From Rallus limicola (taxonomy: Eukaryota > Chordata > Aves > Gruiformes > Rallidae): DNA of 64,000 nucleotides. The notes beneath the pieces were generated by a model. The model was not told where the DNA came from, made no database searches, and saw only the letters and a program-made list of their open reading frames with translations. The stretch lies in the NCBI GenBank assembly GCA_022605955.1, contig JAKCOZ010000018.1, forward strand, positions 1,310,001-1,374,000. The letters are read 5' to 3'. This document shows, piece after piece, positions 1 through 10,720 of this stretch. Each line of letters opens with the position of its first letter. Within the stretch, counting starts at the first letter, position 1. A program made the position numbers and the translations under genes.

Positions 1-949
1 CCACTCCAGAGCCTGTGATGGGGATACTCTGCTGGTTGCAGCCCTGTGAGACGCTTTATAGGTCTGGCAGCACTGCCCAAACCATCCCTTGAGGTCACAG
101 CTAAGGGGTGTGTGTGTGCTGTGAGGTGCCAGCTCCCACCCACATGGTTGCCCATGCTCCCTGGGACCCAACTGTTACTGCTGGGTGAGTGGCAATGCCC
201 ACTCCAAGCCACTAGTGCCCTGGAGCTGGGAAGCAGCTCTGAGCCACAAAACAAGGGCGCTCTCAGTTGGGACCTTGGCAGGGAGCAGCTGTCCTTATCT
301 GTGGGAGTGACCTGCCTTTGCTTTCTGGGTCTTTGGGCAGCTGCAGAGCAAACATCTGCACAGGCAGGGCATGTCCTCAACAGGGGACACCTTCCATGAC
401 ACCAGCATCACTCCTTAGGTGAGAAATCACAAACAATGATGCTCAAGCTGGAAATGTCTCCCTACCTAGGGATTTTGGTTTAGCCCCCAAGACTGCTACC
501 CCTATCATCCCCCCACATCCCTGGTGAGGGGAGGGGGAAGGCTGTCCCTTGAAGGGGTGTCTCTGTCCTCCCTGGCTCTGCTTTCTGCCAGAGTATGTCT
601 CCCCACAAGAAGGTGAGCTCCTCTGTGCCTCAGCACCTCATGCTGAGCCCCATGAACCCTGCTCCAGTGTCATACCTTCAGTGCACTGTGGCCAGGGCCT
701 GAGGGGAAGCAGTTGGCCCCCATTGCGTGACAGCTCACATGTTCAGGAGGGCTGTTAGTGAAGGGGCACTGGGACAGAGCTGGCAGGGGGCCTTGATGAT
801 TTCCAGGCTTTTTAAGAGGTCCTGTAAAAGAGCCCCATCCCATTTGAAGGGGAAGTGGCTGTTTGCAGGTAAGCAGGGCAGGGACCAAGCAGGTGTTGGA
901 CTCTTCCAGGGACTCTGTTGAGGTTTGGTCACTGCTGTTTTTTCACACA
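1..949. other. Unique sequence, nothing recognised
   Basis: This is GC-moderate unique DNA. Open frames of 60-120 codons exist on both strands, but they overlap one another and have biased, low-information composition. A donor-like CAG/GTAAGC sits near 866-872, without a convincing upstream acceptor. No repeat, RNA gene or promoter is seen. Confidence 0.5.
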
Positions 950-1130
950 TTCATAGATTCCATCCAGGAAGGGCCGGTGGCTCACGTGTGCATGGCTAAT
1001 GTAGGTCCCAGCTGGTAAGGATGCTGGGACTTGATGGAAAAGAAAGAACTGGTGAATCCCACCATCTCTTGGAGACTTATTCCCATGGCTAATCACCCTC
1101 ACAGACTCATTAATTTTTAAAGCGGTGTCA
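950..1130 (-). mobile_element. Ancient CR1 LINE fragment (turtle/crocodilian-like subfamily)
   Basis: The block starts with the reverse complement of a CR1 3' end (ttcatagattcca followed by an aagggcc block). At about 1048-1125 it resembles the part of old amniote CR1 elements reading 'gaatccaccacatcccttgg ... ggttaattaccctcac'. It is heavily diverged and contains no open reading frame of the element. The match is from memory of the repeat family, so the ends are approximate. It predates the avian-specific CR1 copies elsewhere in the window. Confidence 0.6.
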
Positions 1131-3739
1131 CACAGATCCGACAGCTGCTTTGGAAAATCTCTGCTTGTAGTCCTGACCTCCTACGGGAGCCTCTGTGACT
1201 GGAAGGCTGCACACCTCTAAGAGCTGCTTGAGGCACCCAAGGGAGAGGGGACCTGTTGCCTGGGAGCCAGAGCCCTTCCCAGGGTGACAGCCCAGCTGCT
1301 GTGGGTGATGTTCACCATGTCAGGAGCTGTCTCACTAAACCTCTTGGTGCGGCGTTGCTGATGGGGTAAACAAGCTGTGCTGGCAGCATCCTGTCCTTGC
1401 TGCTCTGCACACTGCTGGCACCCCGGGGCAGGAGTGGAGGGGGACCATGACTCACTCAGCAGCATGTCCCAGGGGAGGGGGACCCTGCTTACTGAGGGGC
1501 AGGCAGTGTGGGGGCTCCTGGTGTGGGGAGGAGGTGGAAGAGGAGCCCTGGCCTTAGAGGGCACAGCAGGATGGGGGGAAGGAGCAGGGATGTGGATGTA
1601 GACACTTGTTTCACCTTCATTTGTTTAATTTTTATGATGCCTAAAACCCAGCCACAACTGAACCCTCTGCCAGGGCTGTGCTCAGAGTGAGCGTGGGGTG
1701 CTGTAAATGGGTGTGTTGTCAGCTTGGGGCAGGGACATGTGGCTGAGGAGACCCCTGGGGACTCGGCTGGGCTCAGCCCTGCTTCCCAGCACAGCCCCAG
1801 GCAGGACTAGACTCTGTCCTGCAGCATCAGTGGGGACGAGGAGAAGGACAGCTTGGGACAGGGCTCCTATCTTTCTCCCCCCTTCTCATCCTCAACGGAC
1901 CACGATGAAGCAAAGCCATCCGGAGCCTGGCTGAGCCTGCATCCCGCAGGGAGAGCTGGCTCTGCAAATTACAGTTTCCCTGGCTGCAAGTGCTTATTAT
2001 AGTTTATTGAGCTAGGGAGGTTTCTCTGCTTTCTATTTTGGGCCAAGCTCCCATTGTATTTATCTACAATCAGCAGAGCAGCTTGTAGCCATTGGAGTTG
2101 AAGAAAATTGCTGTGAAAAGCAGGAAATTGGCTTCTCACCTTACGAGCGTGGGAGTGGGTTTCACAGAGGGGAGGTGTATCCCCCCTCAGCCCCCTGAGG
2201 GACCCCAGCCCTGTGCTGGCTGCAGCACGGGTGCGCTGCTCTATGGGCTGGGCTTTACCCCCGAACTCACAGTGTGGGTTTCTTGTTCTGGTCTGTGTTG
2301 CTCTGTGTTCAGGTCTCAGGGATGTGAGAGGGAACCTCTGACGCTGGCTTGAGGCTACGCAGCCGAGTGTGCTCTGTGCTGGCTGGAAGACCTGCTCAGA
2401 AGGTCGCTGCTGCATCTCCTATCAAGGGACAGCAACCTTAGTACCAGCTTGTACGTGTCCTAGGATGCTACCTAAGGTCTTTCAGTTGCGATTATTCTCA
2501 GGGATGTATCTTGGGAGGGTGAAGGAATGGTGAAAAAGCCCTGTTTGTGGTCGCTGGGGTGTGTGTTCTGCACGGTTCTGGGCTCTCCTGTGCTATGGAC
2601 TGGCTTTGCACCCACCTAAAGTCATGGCAGCTGCCATGTGCTGAGGTGACAGCCCCAGAAAACCCTGCAGCCCCCCTGGTTTAGGACAGGACTTGCCTCT
2701 CTGGCTTCACTGTGCCAGCGAGGTGCTGAGCGCTCAATCCTCCAGCAAGCCCTGGCTCTGAGAGCAGCTCGGCGCGGCTCGGGCTGTCCTCAGCCAAATC
2801 GAGTCCCTCAGAAGGGGAAAACCGTGCAAGCGCCTATGCAGCTTTTCTCCCTGGACCTATTGTAAATGTCACGGCAGTGTCTATAAGTGGCCTAACATAT
2901 TAAAGATCAGGCAGCAAGGGGAGGGAAGATGACCTTTTGCATTTTGCCCAGAGCAGGCAAGGGTAATGCAATTATAATTTCATGTAATTCATCTCCTGAC
3001 ACTGTGTAATAGCTGAACTTCACTTGGCCAAGCCAGGGGTGGAATGGAGAAAGGCAGGAGGAGGGGAACTGCTCAGCCCCCAGCTGGGATAGCATCCCCT
3101 GGGCAGAACCCCCCACCCTTGCACAGCTCATCTGCTGCCACAAGGGTCCTGGGTCTGGCCAGGGTGCAGATGGAGCCTCTCCTCCTCTCGGGAGGCTGCC
3201 AGGACCGTTAGCTCAAAGCTGCTGTGTTTGGAGGCCAGCAGCTAAAATGCTTTCCAGCCCGTGGGAGCATCTGGCACAGCCGGGGCTGCCTGCTCCGCCA
3301 GCCTCAATCTGCTCCTCTGCGTGCTTTAAGCTCCTTCTCTTCCCTATATCATTCCCTGGGGTTGTGCTTTTTGAATCACACCAAGTACAAAATCTCTCTC
3401 TGGGGATGGGGGGAGTGAGGGGCTGTGTTCCCCCTCCACAAATCCCAGAGCTGAGGATGGAGCAAACCCACCCCAACAACCTCAGCCCTACCCTTAAATA
3501 AGATGTTTCTATACCCAAAGCCCTCATAGTGCCAGACTGCTCTTAATTAGTTCCCTGTTAATTTGCTCTGCTGTCTCTGGGGTGGACCACACTGCTGGGG
3601 CCGGTAGGAAATGCAGTGCCAGCCTGGAGCACTCACAGCCCCCAGGCTGGGACGAGGAGATGTTTGCAGTAGCGCTCGCTGCGTGTAGCGCGGGTTCGGG
3701 CAGGTCACATCCACAGGATATTAGCAGAGCAGAGACCAT
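1131..3739. other. Unique sequence with two weak AT-rich patches
   Basis: No gene or repeat is recognised. Two patches are AT-rich against the GC-rich surroundings, at about 1960-2140 and 2860-3025, and could be small conserved noncoding elements. The 148-codon minus-strand frame at 1969-2415 has no recognisable domain and is probably chance. Confidence 0.4.
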
Positions 3740-4085
3740 GTTTTCTGAAAGAAAGTTACACTTATTTAAAAGCTGCCGCCACCTGAAATTTATTTTTCAT
3801 CGCTAACTGATTAAATTCTGCTAGTCAGAGATTTTATCCCAGAGAAATTCTCTAGGAAGCTTTAATAGCAGAGTCAATCTTTATAATATCGCGAACAATA
3901 AAACAAGAGACCTCATTTTGCTGAAGGTTTTATCTACGGCTACGTGGCTTCGCATGCCTACCAGCCCCATTAGCATCCCAGCACCCAATAGGAGCCATTA
4001 AATATTTATTTAAAAGGTTTTAATTCCTGGATGGTGAAATAGAAACTGTCAAAGATTAAATGGTTTTAAGATAAACAGTCTGGAA
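3740..4085. other. AT-rich block, candidate conserved noncoding element
   Basis: The block changes sharply from GC-rich flanks to AT-rich, complex (non-repetitive) sequence. It has many TAAT/ATTA-type motifs and short runs such as attaaatatttatttaaaag near 3997-4015. It matches no repeat family I know. Such islands in bird gene deserts are often conserved enhancers of developmental genes. That function is inference, because conservation cannot be seen from one sequence. Confidence 0.3.
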
Positions 4086-5579
4086 GAGAGAGAGCACCTT
4101 GTTGCGTGGCTCAGGAGACCGGGCAGTGGGATGCAGGGAGTTGGATGCTGCGTGCTCAGGAAAATCCCAAAGCAGAGTTGGATAAATTAACCATGGTGGG
4201 GGGGTGAGGAGGGGATGTGGCCAGGGGAACATGGTGCTGGGTGATGCTGAGCCCAAGGGGAGCTGTGAGAGAAAGCTCTGTGAGCTGCTGCGGGGACCTG
4301 GCACCCAGTGATACCCATAGCTTGCCATGGGAGGAGGAAAAAGAGGGGGTGATTAAGCGGAGGTTGTCATCAAATCTGCTGCACTCTGGGCTCTTAAAGC
4401 CCAGAAGAATGTCCTGAAAGTCCAGCTGCTGCTGCAAAAGAAACTCGCTTCATTGGCACTGGGCTGTACGGGCAGCGCTGCTCTCCATGAAGGAAACCAG
4501 CAGAGAAAACATCTCTGCTGCCTCGCTGAATCCCTCAGTAAATGTGATTTTCCTTATTAAACATTACCCTAAGCTCAGGTGAGAGAGGTTAGCTGGCATT
4601 TCCCACTCTGTGTGTGCAGGGGTTGCCTTCCCAGTGACAGGGCGGGATGTGCCCTTCTGCAAGGTCTCTGCTCCTCACATTCAAACCTTTGCTGGTGTCT
4701 CTGACTTGAAAGAAGACACGTACGGGCTCCCCTCCTCCTCCAGCTCCCCTGTAACAGCAGCTCTGACAGGCAGCAGCCCTAATGTGGGTGAAACAGGCTG
4801 CAGCTCGGCACTGGGATTCAGCACCTTTGGTGCCATGGCAGGAACAGGGTTCCCAGCAGCAGGTCAGAAAGCAGGAACCGCATCCTTGCTGCTTGGAGGA
4901 GCTTCTGAGTTACAGCTATTTGATCACATAGGAAAGCAGGCTGGTGTCAGGGTGGGGAACCCAACAGCTTCAGCACCGGCAAAGCAGGAGCCCCCCTGTG
5001 CCATTTGCACACCACACCCCCCCCCCCCCTTCCCCAAGCCCTTTTTGAAATGCAGAAAGAAAACCTCATGTTTTCCACCTTGCTATTGACAGCCAGGTTG
5101 ATTCTTCTTTCCAAATCCATAGCAACACCCCAAGCTTTTATCAAGATTTTCCTTTTTATTTTTTCTTGGAGCGGGCTGAAGCAGCAAACACAGCGGCTGA
5201 AACAACAGAGCACCTCCCACCTCTGGATTGAATATCATCTTCACCCCCTTATTTTATAGTATTAAATAAGGAAGTGTCCTACTTATTTTTCAAGCATAGA
5301 TTTTTTAGAGTGATGAATGGGAAGGAGGGTTTTTTTGGTCGATGCGATTTAATTATGCTACAAAGCATTGAAGAGAAGAGCCATCCCTTGCCTCCCACCC
5401 CCCTCAGCTTGCTGGGGAGGATGGGGACACACCAGCCAGTTTGGCATCCTCCTGCAAACTTCTCTCCCTCTGCTTGGATTCTTCCTATTGTCTTCATTGT
5501 TGCACTTCAGAAGGTGTTTTGCCACATGCTTGGTCTGCCCCACATCAAGAGTCCCCACATTACACAGAGATGATCTGGT
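4086..5579. other. Unique sequence; poly-C tract and AT-rich stretch
   Basis: No gene is recognised. A run of 13 C lies at 5017-5029. An AT-rich stretch follows at about 5090-5360, with no repeat identity seen. The 159-codon plus-strand frame at 4610-5089 is Ser/Ala/Gly/Pro rich without recognisable domains and is judged a chance frame. Confidence 0.4.
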
Positions 5580-6195
5580 TCAGAAAATCCCAGAATTATA
5601 GGGGTTGGAAGGGAGGGGCCTCCAGAGATCATCAGGTCCAACCCCCCTGCCAAAGCAGGGTCCCTAGGACAGGTCACACAGGTCAGTGTCCAGATGGGTC
5701 TGGAATATCTTCAGAGAAGGAGACTCCACACCCCCCTGGGCAGCCTGTCCCAGGGCTTCCTCACCCTCACTGTGAAGAAGTTCTTCCACAGATTGGTGTG
5801 GAACTTCCTGTGCTCCAACTTGAGGCCATCGCCCCTTGTCCTGTCCCCACAGACACTGAGAAGAGGCTGCCCATGTCCCCCTGTGTCCCACCCTTCAGAT
5901 ATTGATAACCGTTGAACAGATCCCCTCTCAGTCGTCTTTTCTCCAGGTTGTGCAGCCCCAGGTCACTCAGCCTTTCCTCGTAGGTGAGATGCTCCAGGCC
6001 TTTCATCATCTTTATAGCCTCTGTTGGGCTCTCTCCAGGAGATCCCTGTCCCTTTTATCCCAGGGAGCCCAGAACTGGACACAACACTCCAGGTGGGGCC
6101 TGACCAGGGCAGAGCAGAGGGGAAGGATCACCTCCTTTGACCTGCTGGCCACGCTCCCTTTACTGACCCCCAGTTCCCCATGGGCATTTGGTCCC
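5580..6195 (-). mobile_element. CR1 LINE, 5'-truncated, reverse orientation
   Basis: The block reads as the reverse complement of the avian CR1 3' region. It begins with a degraded 3' terminus (cccagaattata, ggggttggaaggg), then the ccaacccccctgccaaagca block and the cctgggcagcctgtcccag block. It runs inward to the region coding for the end of the reverse transcriptase, near gacctgctggccacgctcc. It is a truncated copy of about 0.6 kb, as is usual for CR1, with scattered substitutions and no intact frame. It belongs to the same subfamily as the copy at 44454-44616. Confidence 0.93.
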
Positions 6196-7734
6196 CACTA
6201 TGACCACCACAGCCATGGCAATTTGGGTGGGACCAAACCAATCCAAACACCCATCAGATGTAGGCTCCTGGCCCAGCAAGACATCATACTGTGAAGAGTA
6301 GTTACACCTCTGGTAGGACCAGCATCAGTGATGTGGGTGCCAAAATTAGAGGGCGCTTTGAATGCTGCAGAGCATTTACATTCAAAAGTCTTTGAAAGGT
6401 TTGGGATTTATCTCCATCCTGGGAGGGAGCCTTATTAGTGGCTTTTGGGTACACCGCTCCTGAATAATGAGGACAATCCTGTCTTGGGAAGATAAATCCC
6501 AATATAATGATGCCATTGTCTTTCCTTATTGTAACTCTCTGTCAGCCCCTCATTTAACTGCTGTTTTACCCAAAGATTTTGACAGCCTGCTTTAGCACAG
6601 GAGGGATAATGCAATGCTTTTTAATTGCCACCAAATCTAAAATTAGCCCTTTCTTCTGTGCCTAATGAGCCACCACGCAGTCCTTTGGGGATGATGGTTT
6701 GACCGTGGCCTCAAACCCTACACCTCCTCATCCTCATGGCCATGCTGGATCTCCCACTGCTTTACCATGTCCTGATGGGCTCAGCACATCACCCAAGCTC
6801 TCGGCTCAAATCCCTCCTTTCCTACCCCTGCCTGCTTTGCATGGGAAGAGCAATCAACAGGGAAAGGTTTTTGCGGCTTTTCAAGTCCTCCTACAATTAT
6901 TGCATGAAAGAGAGGGCCTGAGAGGAGCAGCCTCAGTACAGAAACCCTGCTTGGGAATGAATTTGTGAGAATATATTTGTGTCATGACAGGTATGGGGAG
7001 CGCCGGAGCAGGACTAAGCAGGCAGGCAGCTCGTAGGTCATTATGAGTTCGAATCAGTTACCGGGGGATGCGAAGGGACCTGGAGATGGATGTATTGTAA
7101 GAAGGTTTTCTGGAGAGGATTTGAGCAATTTCATCTGGCTGCCATGGTTGGGATTGGCTTGGAAGTTTCCTAATGAATTTCTTTGTCAGGAGGAAATTGG
7201 GCTGTTGACTGGAGGAATGTGCAGAATAGAAAAGCAGGCTCCTTCTGTTGAAAATCCACCTGTGAAAAATCTAACTAAAGCTAAAATTCCTTAACCTTTT
7301 GATGGGGATCCCCTCAGGAGTTTGCCATTTTTGTGTTTGTAATTCTTCTTGGGCTCTCAGGGCAGCAGTGGGCACATCCCTGCAGTGAGGGGGGGGCGGG
7401 GTGCAGAGAACTGTCCAAGCTCAGCTCAGTGGTGTGGAGGGAGTTGGATCCGGAAACAACAGCCATGATGCACAGCAGCACAGCCTCCCTTCACTTGGGG
7501 CATCCCCAAGACAGCATCCCCAAGACATTTATCTCTGTGATGCACCCCTGGGGAGCAGCATCCCTGAGTGAAGGGCTTGCAGCTCACGACACTGAGCTCC
7601 AGCACCCAGCTTGCTGCCAAAAAGCCCCGTGTCCCCAACGAAATTTTGGAGAGCAATTCCTTGGTATAAAATTTTTGTTGGTTTGCAGTCAGGAGGAGGC
7701 AGAAGCCTCCACCCTGCACGCTGTCCTGAGGGGC
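6196..7734. other. Unique sequence with one AT-rich stretch
   Basis: No gene is recognised. An AT-rich stretch at about 6490-6680 could be regulatory. A short CTCF-like core (agagggcgc) lies near 6348-6356, but the rest of the consensus is poor. Confidence 0.4.
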
Positions 7735-8594
7735 TGGAGGGGAGGAAGCCATCCAGAGGGATCTTGACAGGCTTGAAAGATGGACCTGGGTGAACCTAAT
7801 GAGGTTCCACACAGCAAAGTGTCAGGTACTGCACTTGGGCTGGAGGAATCCCAGATATCTATACAGACTGGGAGAGGATCTCCTCAAGAGCAGCCCTGCT
7901 GGGAAGGACCTGAGGGTCCTGGTGGATGAGAAACTTCACATGAGCCAGCAGTGTGCTCTTGCAGCTTGAAAGGCCAATGGTATCCTGGGGTCCATCAGAA
8001 GAGGGGTGGCAGCAGGGACAGGGAGGGGATTGTCCCTCTCTGCTCTGCCCTCGTGAGGCCCCAGCTGGAGTCCTGTGTCCAGAGCTGGGGCCCCAGTACA
8101 AGAAAGATGTAGAACTGTTGGAGAGGGTTCAGAGGAGCCACGGAGATGATCAGAGGGCTGGAGCAGCTCCCCTAGGAAGAGAGGCCGAGGAAGCTGGGCT
8201 TGTTCAGCCCAGAGAAGAAAAGACTGTGGGGGGACCTCATTGCAGCCTTCCAGTCCCTGAAGGGAGCAGAGGAACAGGAGGGGAATCAGCTTGTTAAAGG
8301 ACAGAGACTGGCAGGGCAAGGGGGATGGAGTGAAGCTGAAGGGAGGGAAGGATTAGATTAGATATTAGGGGTAAGTTCTTTGCAGAGAGAGTGGTGAGGG
8401 GCTGGAACAGGCTGTCCAGAGAGGTGGTGGGTGCCCAATCCCTGGGGGTGTTCAAGGCCAGGTTGGCTGGGGCCCTGGGCAACCTTGTATAGATCTAGAT
8501 CTGGAGGTTGGTAGCCCTGCCTGTGGCAAGGCATTGGAACTGTCTGGTCCTTGGGGTCACTTCCAACCCAGACCAGTCTGTGATTCTGTGATTC
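7735..8594 (+). mobile_element. CR1 LINE, 5'-truncated, forward orientation (longest copy)
   Basis: The copy is about 860 bp. It starts near gccatccagagggatcttg in the end of the reverse-transcriptase frame. It passes through the conserved gatgagaaacttcacatgag, agctggggcccc and ttcagcccagagaag blocks. It ends in the CR1 3' terminus, with two copies of TGATTC at 8581-8594. Many substitutions and small indels break the reading frame, so it is inactive. No target-site duplication is evident, which is normal for CR1. Confidence 0.95.
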
Positions 8595-8700
8595 GCAGAT
8601 CTTAGACTGCTGTCTGGAAAGGGTACAAAGGCTGTGGTACTTTTGCCTTTTTTCCTCCACTCTGAGTTGCTGTGCTGATTTAGTTCTGCTTTTTCCCCAG

Positions 8701-8778
8701 AGATTGGTGTCCCAGTGGAGGAAATCTGGAGCAGCCTTGCAGGGATGCCCAGGAGCGTGTCTTGGACTGGTCAATGAG
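8701..8778 (+). other. Exon-like segment, 78 bp, bounded by strong splice signals
   Basis: The acceptor is a pyrimidine-rich tract ending ttttccccag at 8700, with a branch-point-like tgctgat about 25 bases upstream. The donor is GAG/GTAAGT at 8776-8784, which is nearly ideal. The length is a multiple of three, and two of three plus-strand frames are open. Neither short peptide (26 or 25 residues) resembles a protein I know. The segment lies 106 bp after the end of a forward CR1. It could be a cassette exon of an overlapping gene, a lncRNA exon, or chance. Confidence 0.3.
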
Positions 8779-10299
8779 GTAAGTCCCTTAAACCTAAACA
8801 ACAGTAGTGCTGTGGTTCTCTCTGTTATGTGCATAAATCTCCCTGTCTCGCAGGAAACAAAGGTCTTTGGACATTACCTGGCTTCTTGGTGTTGGGGTCC
8901 AAAACCTGCTGAACACTTGGAAAAGGGTTGTATGGGCTTTGTGTGCTGGGACTGAGATGGAAGCTGGTTAAAGGAAGGTCCTTCTGGAGTCTGAGCGACC
9001 CTGTGTATCTATTGTAGCACTGGTGCTTTCGGGCACTTCAAAGGTCTCATTTTCCTGCTGGTATCTCCACAATCCAACTTTAGCAGGGACAAGGTGACCA
9101 GCAGATAGCCCTGAAGGATGCTGCTCGGCTCACGATGGCTTTGCTGTGTAGGTGCTCTCAGGGTGGATGTTTGTGGTACCTCGCTGGTCTGAAGGACCCA
9201 ACAACCAGTTTGAGTAGTGAGATAACACCCATAGCTTTGTGCAGATAGTGAATCCAGAGCCCTGCCCTGCTGGGGATGCCATCAGTGGGTGCGGGATTTT
9301 CTGCTGCTCTGGGAAGGTTGAGGTGGACCCTGCAGTTGTGTGTCTGGCTCTGTTTGCACCCTCTTCAGTCCCTCTGAGCCGTGAGCGCTGATCCTGCTGT
9401 GCTCCGCCATAGTGGGCGTGATGCCTTTGATACCAACTGGTGTCTGGACATGAAGCACAGTGTTTCCATTGAAATGGACTGCCTGCATCCTCCTTATCCC
9501 AGAGTGTTCCCGTTAGAGCAGAATAACCCATGCTGAAGCTGCTGGCAGCCACAGTGCTGGATGCAGCAGTGCTCCCACTCCTGATCAGCACAGCCATTAA
9601 ACCAAAGGCCGGGCTGTGCAGCCACCCGCGAGCCCGCGGAGCAGTGGGACACATGGTAGGACGCGCGGTGACACCAGGGGGTTGGCTGGCAGGGGCTGTG
9701 CTAGCAAAGAGGGTTTGCAAAGGGGAGTGGGCTACCGTGGCTCAGCTGGCCTGCAGCAGTGCAGCCAGGGTTGGGTCAGCCAGTGAGCACTGGGGGACGC
9801 ATTGTGCCCCCTCCTACACAACCCCCATGACATTTGTCACCTGGGGTGGCCACCCCATCCCTGGGGTGAGCAGGGCACAGCAGTGACATGGTTTTCCTAG
9901 TCCGCAGTACCTCACAGATGGGGATGCTGATACCCACGGTCTGCTTTCCACCTTGCCTTTCTGTCCATTTCCCACCAGTTGCCACAGGAGAGGGCAGGTG
10001 GCACTGCTGGAGATCCCCGCTCAGGGTAACAGCGTGTGGGGATGCTGCAGAAGGGTGAGGAGCAGCCACATACCCTTGGGCAGAGCCTCACCTCCCTGCC
10101 CTGCTCACTGCCCACGGACACAGACCATGGGACTAAAGCCAGGCACAGGTTTGTGGGGAGCTGCCCCAGGCAGGATGGGCTCGTGTTAAGGAGCCAGCAG
10201 CTGGGAGAAGTTTGTCTTCAGGATGCAGGAGCAGCCTGGAGGCTCCTCCTGACTCTTTTCCCCTGTAATGGGATGCTATCTGAATACTGCAGGAATGAA
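8779..10299. other. Unique sequence; small CpG cluster at about 9600-9675
   Basis: No gene is recognised. About eight CpG dinucleotides fall within some 75 bp near 9606-9672, unlike the CpG-poor surroundings, but the cluster is too short to be called an island. The 196-codon minus-strand frame at 9130-9720 shows no domain. Confidence 0.4.
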
Positions 10300-10720
10300 T
10301 ACAGTTATGCCCTGAAAAAAGAAAACTCATTTATTTATGAGGCTATTTGATTTCCTCTGAAATGCCTCATCTAGCAGCCCCCCTCCATTAGCAACCCTAC
10401 GAAGCTATGCAAGAAAAAGCCATATCTTATTATTTAAATTAATAAAGCAGCTGCAAATTTTTGCTTCATTTTAAAATATGACTATAGAAAATATCCTTCC
10501 ATGGACCATTTTTCCTGTGGTTTTCTTCCTGAATATTCCTAATTATGGCCATAATTAATTTTAACGAGTCACCCACCATCAATTCCACTGTAATTTGTAA
10601 GTGTCCTGCAGCTGACTTTAAAAAAAATAATTAAAAAATTCAAAGTGATGCCCTACTCTGGCTGCCTTCTTAATGAAACCCTGGATTACTTAAGGAATTG
10701 GCACTTGGCCCCAGCGATGT
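10300..10720. other. AT-rich block, candidate conserved noncoding element
   Basis: Complex AT-rich sequence is embedded in GC-rich DNA. It carries many homeodomain-type cores (ATTAAT, TAATTA, TTAAAT), for example near 10430-10445, 10540-10565 and 10627-10640. No tandem structure and no transposon match are seen. By its look it is one of the best enhancer-like candidates in the window, but this is composition evidence only. Confidence 0.3.

Noticed and set aside
4817..4825. ttcagcacc, left half of a REST/NRSF site
   Set aside because: The right half (ggacagcgcc-like) is absent at any allowed spacing.
6341..6356. CTCF-like core agagggcgc
   Set aside because: Only the central part of the consensus fits; the upstream CCA part is missing.
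7049..7062. gagttcgaatcag, resembling a tRNA B box
   Set aside because: No A box at the right distance and no cloverleaf can be drawn around it.
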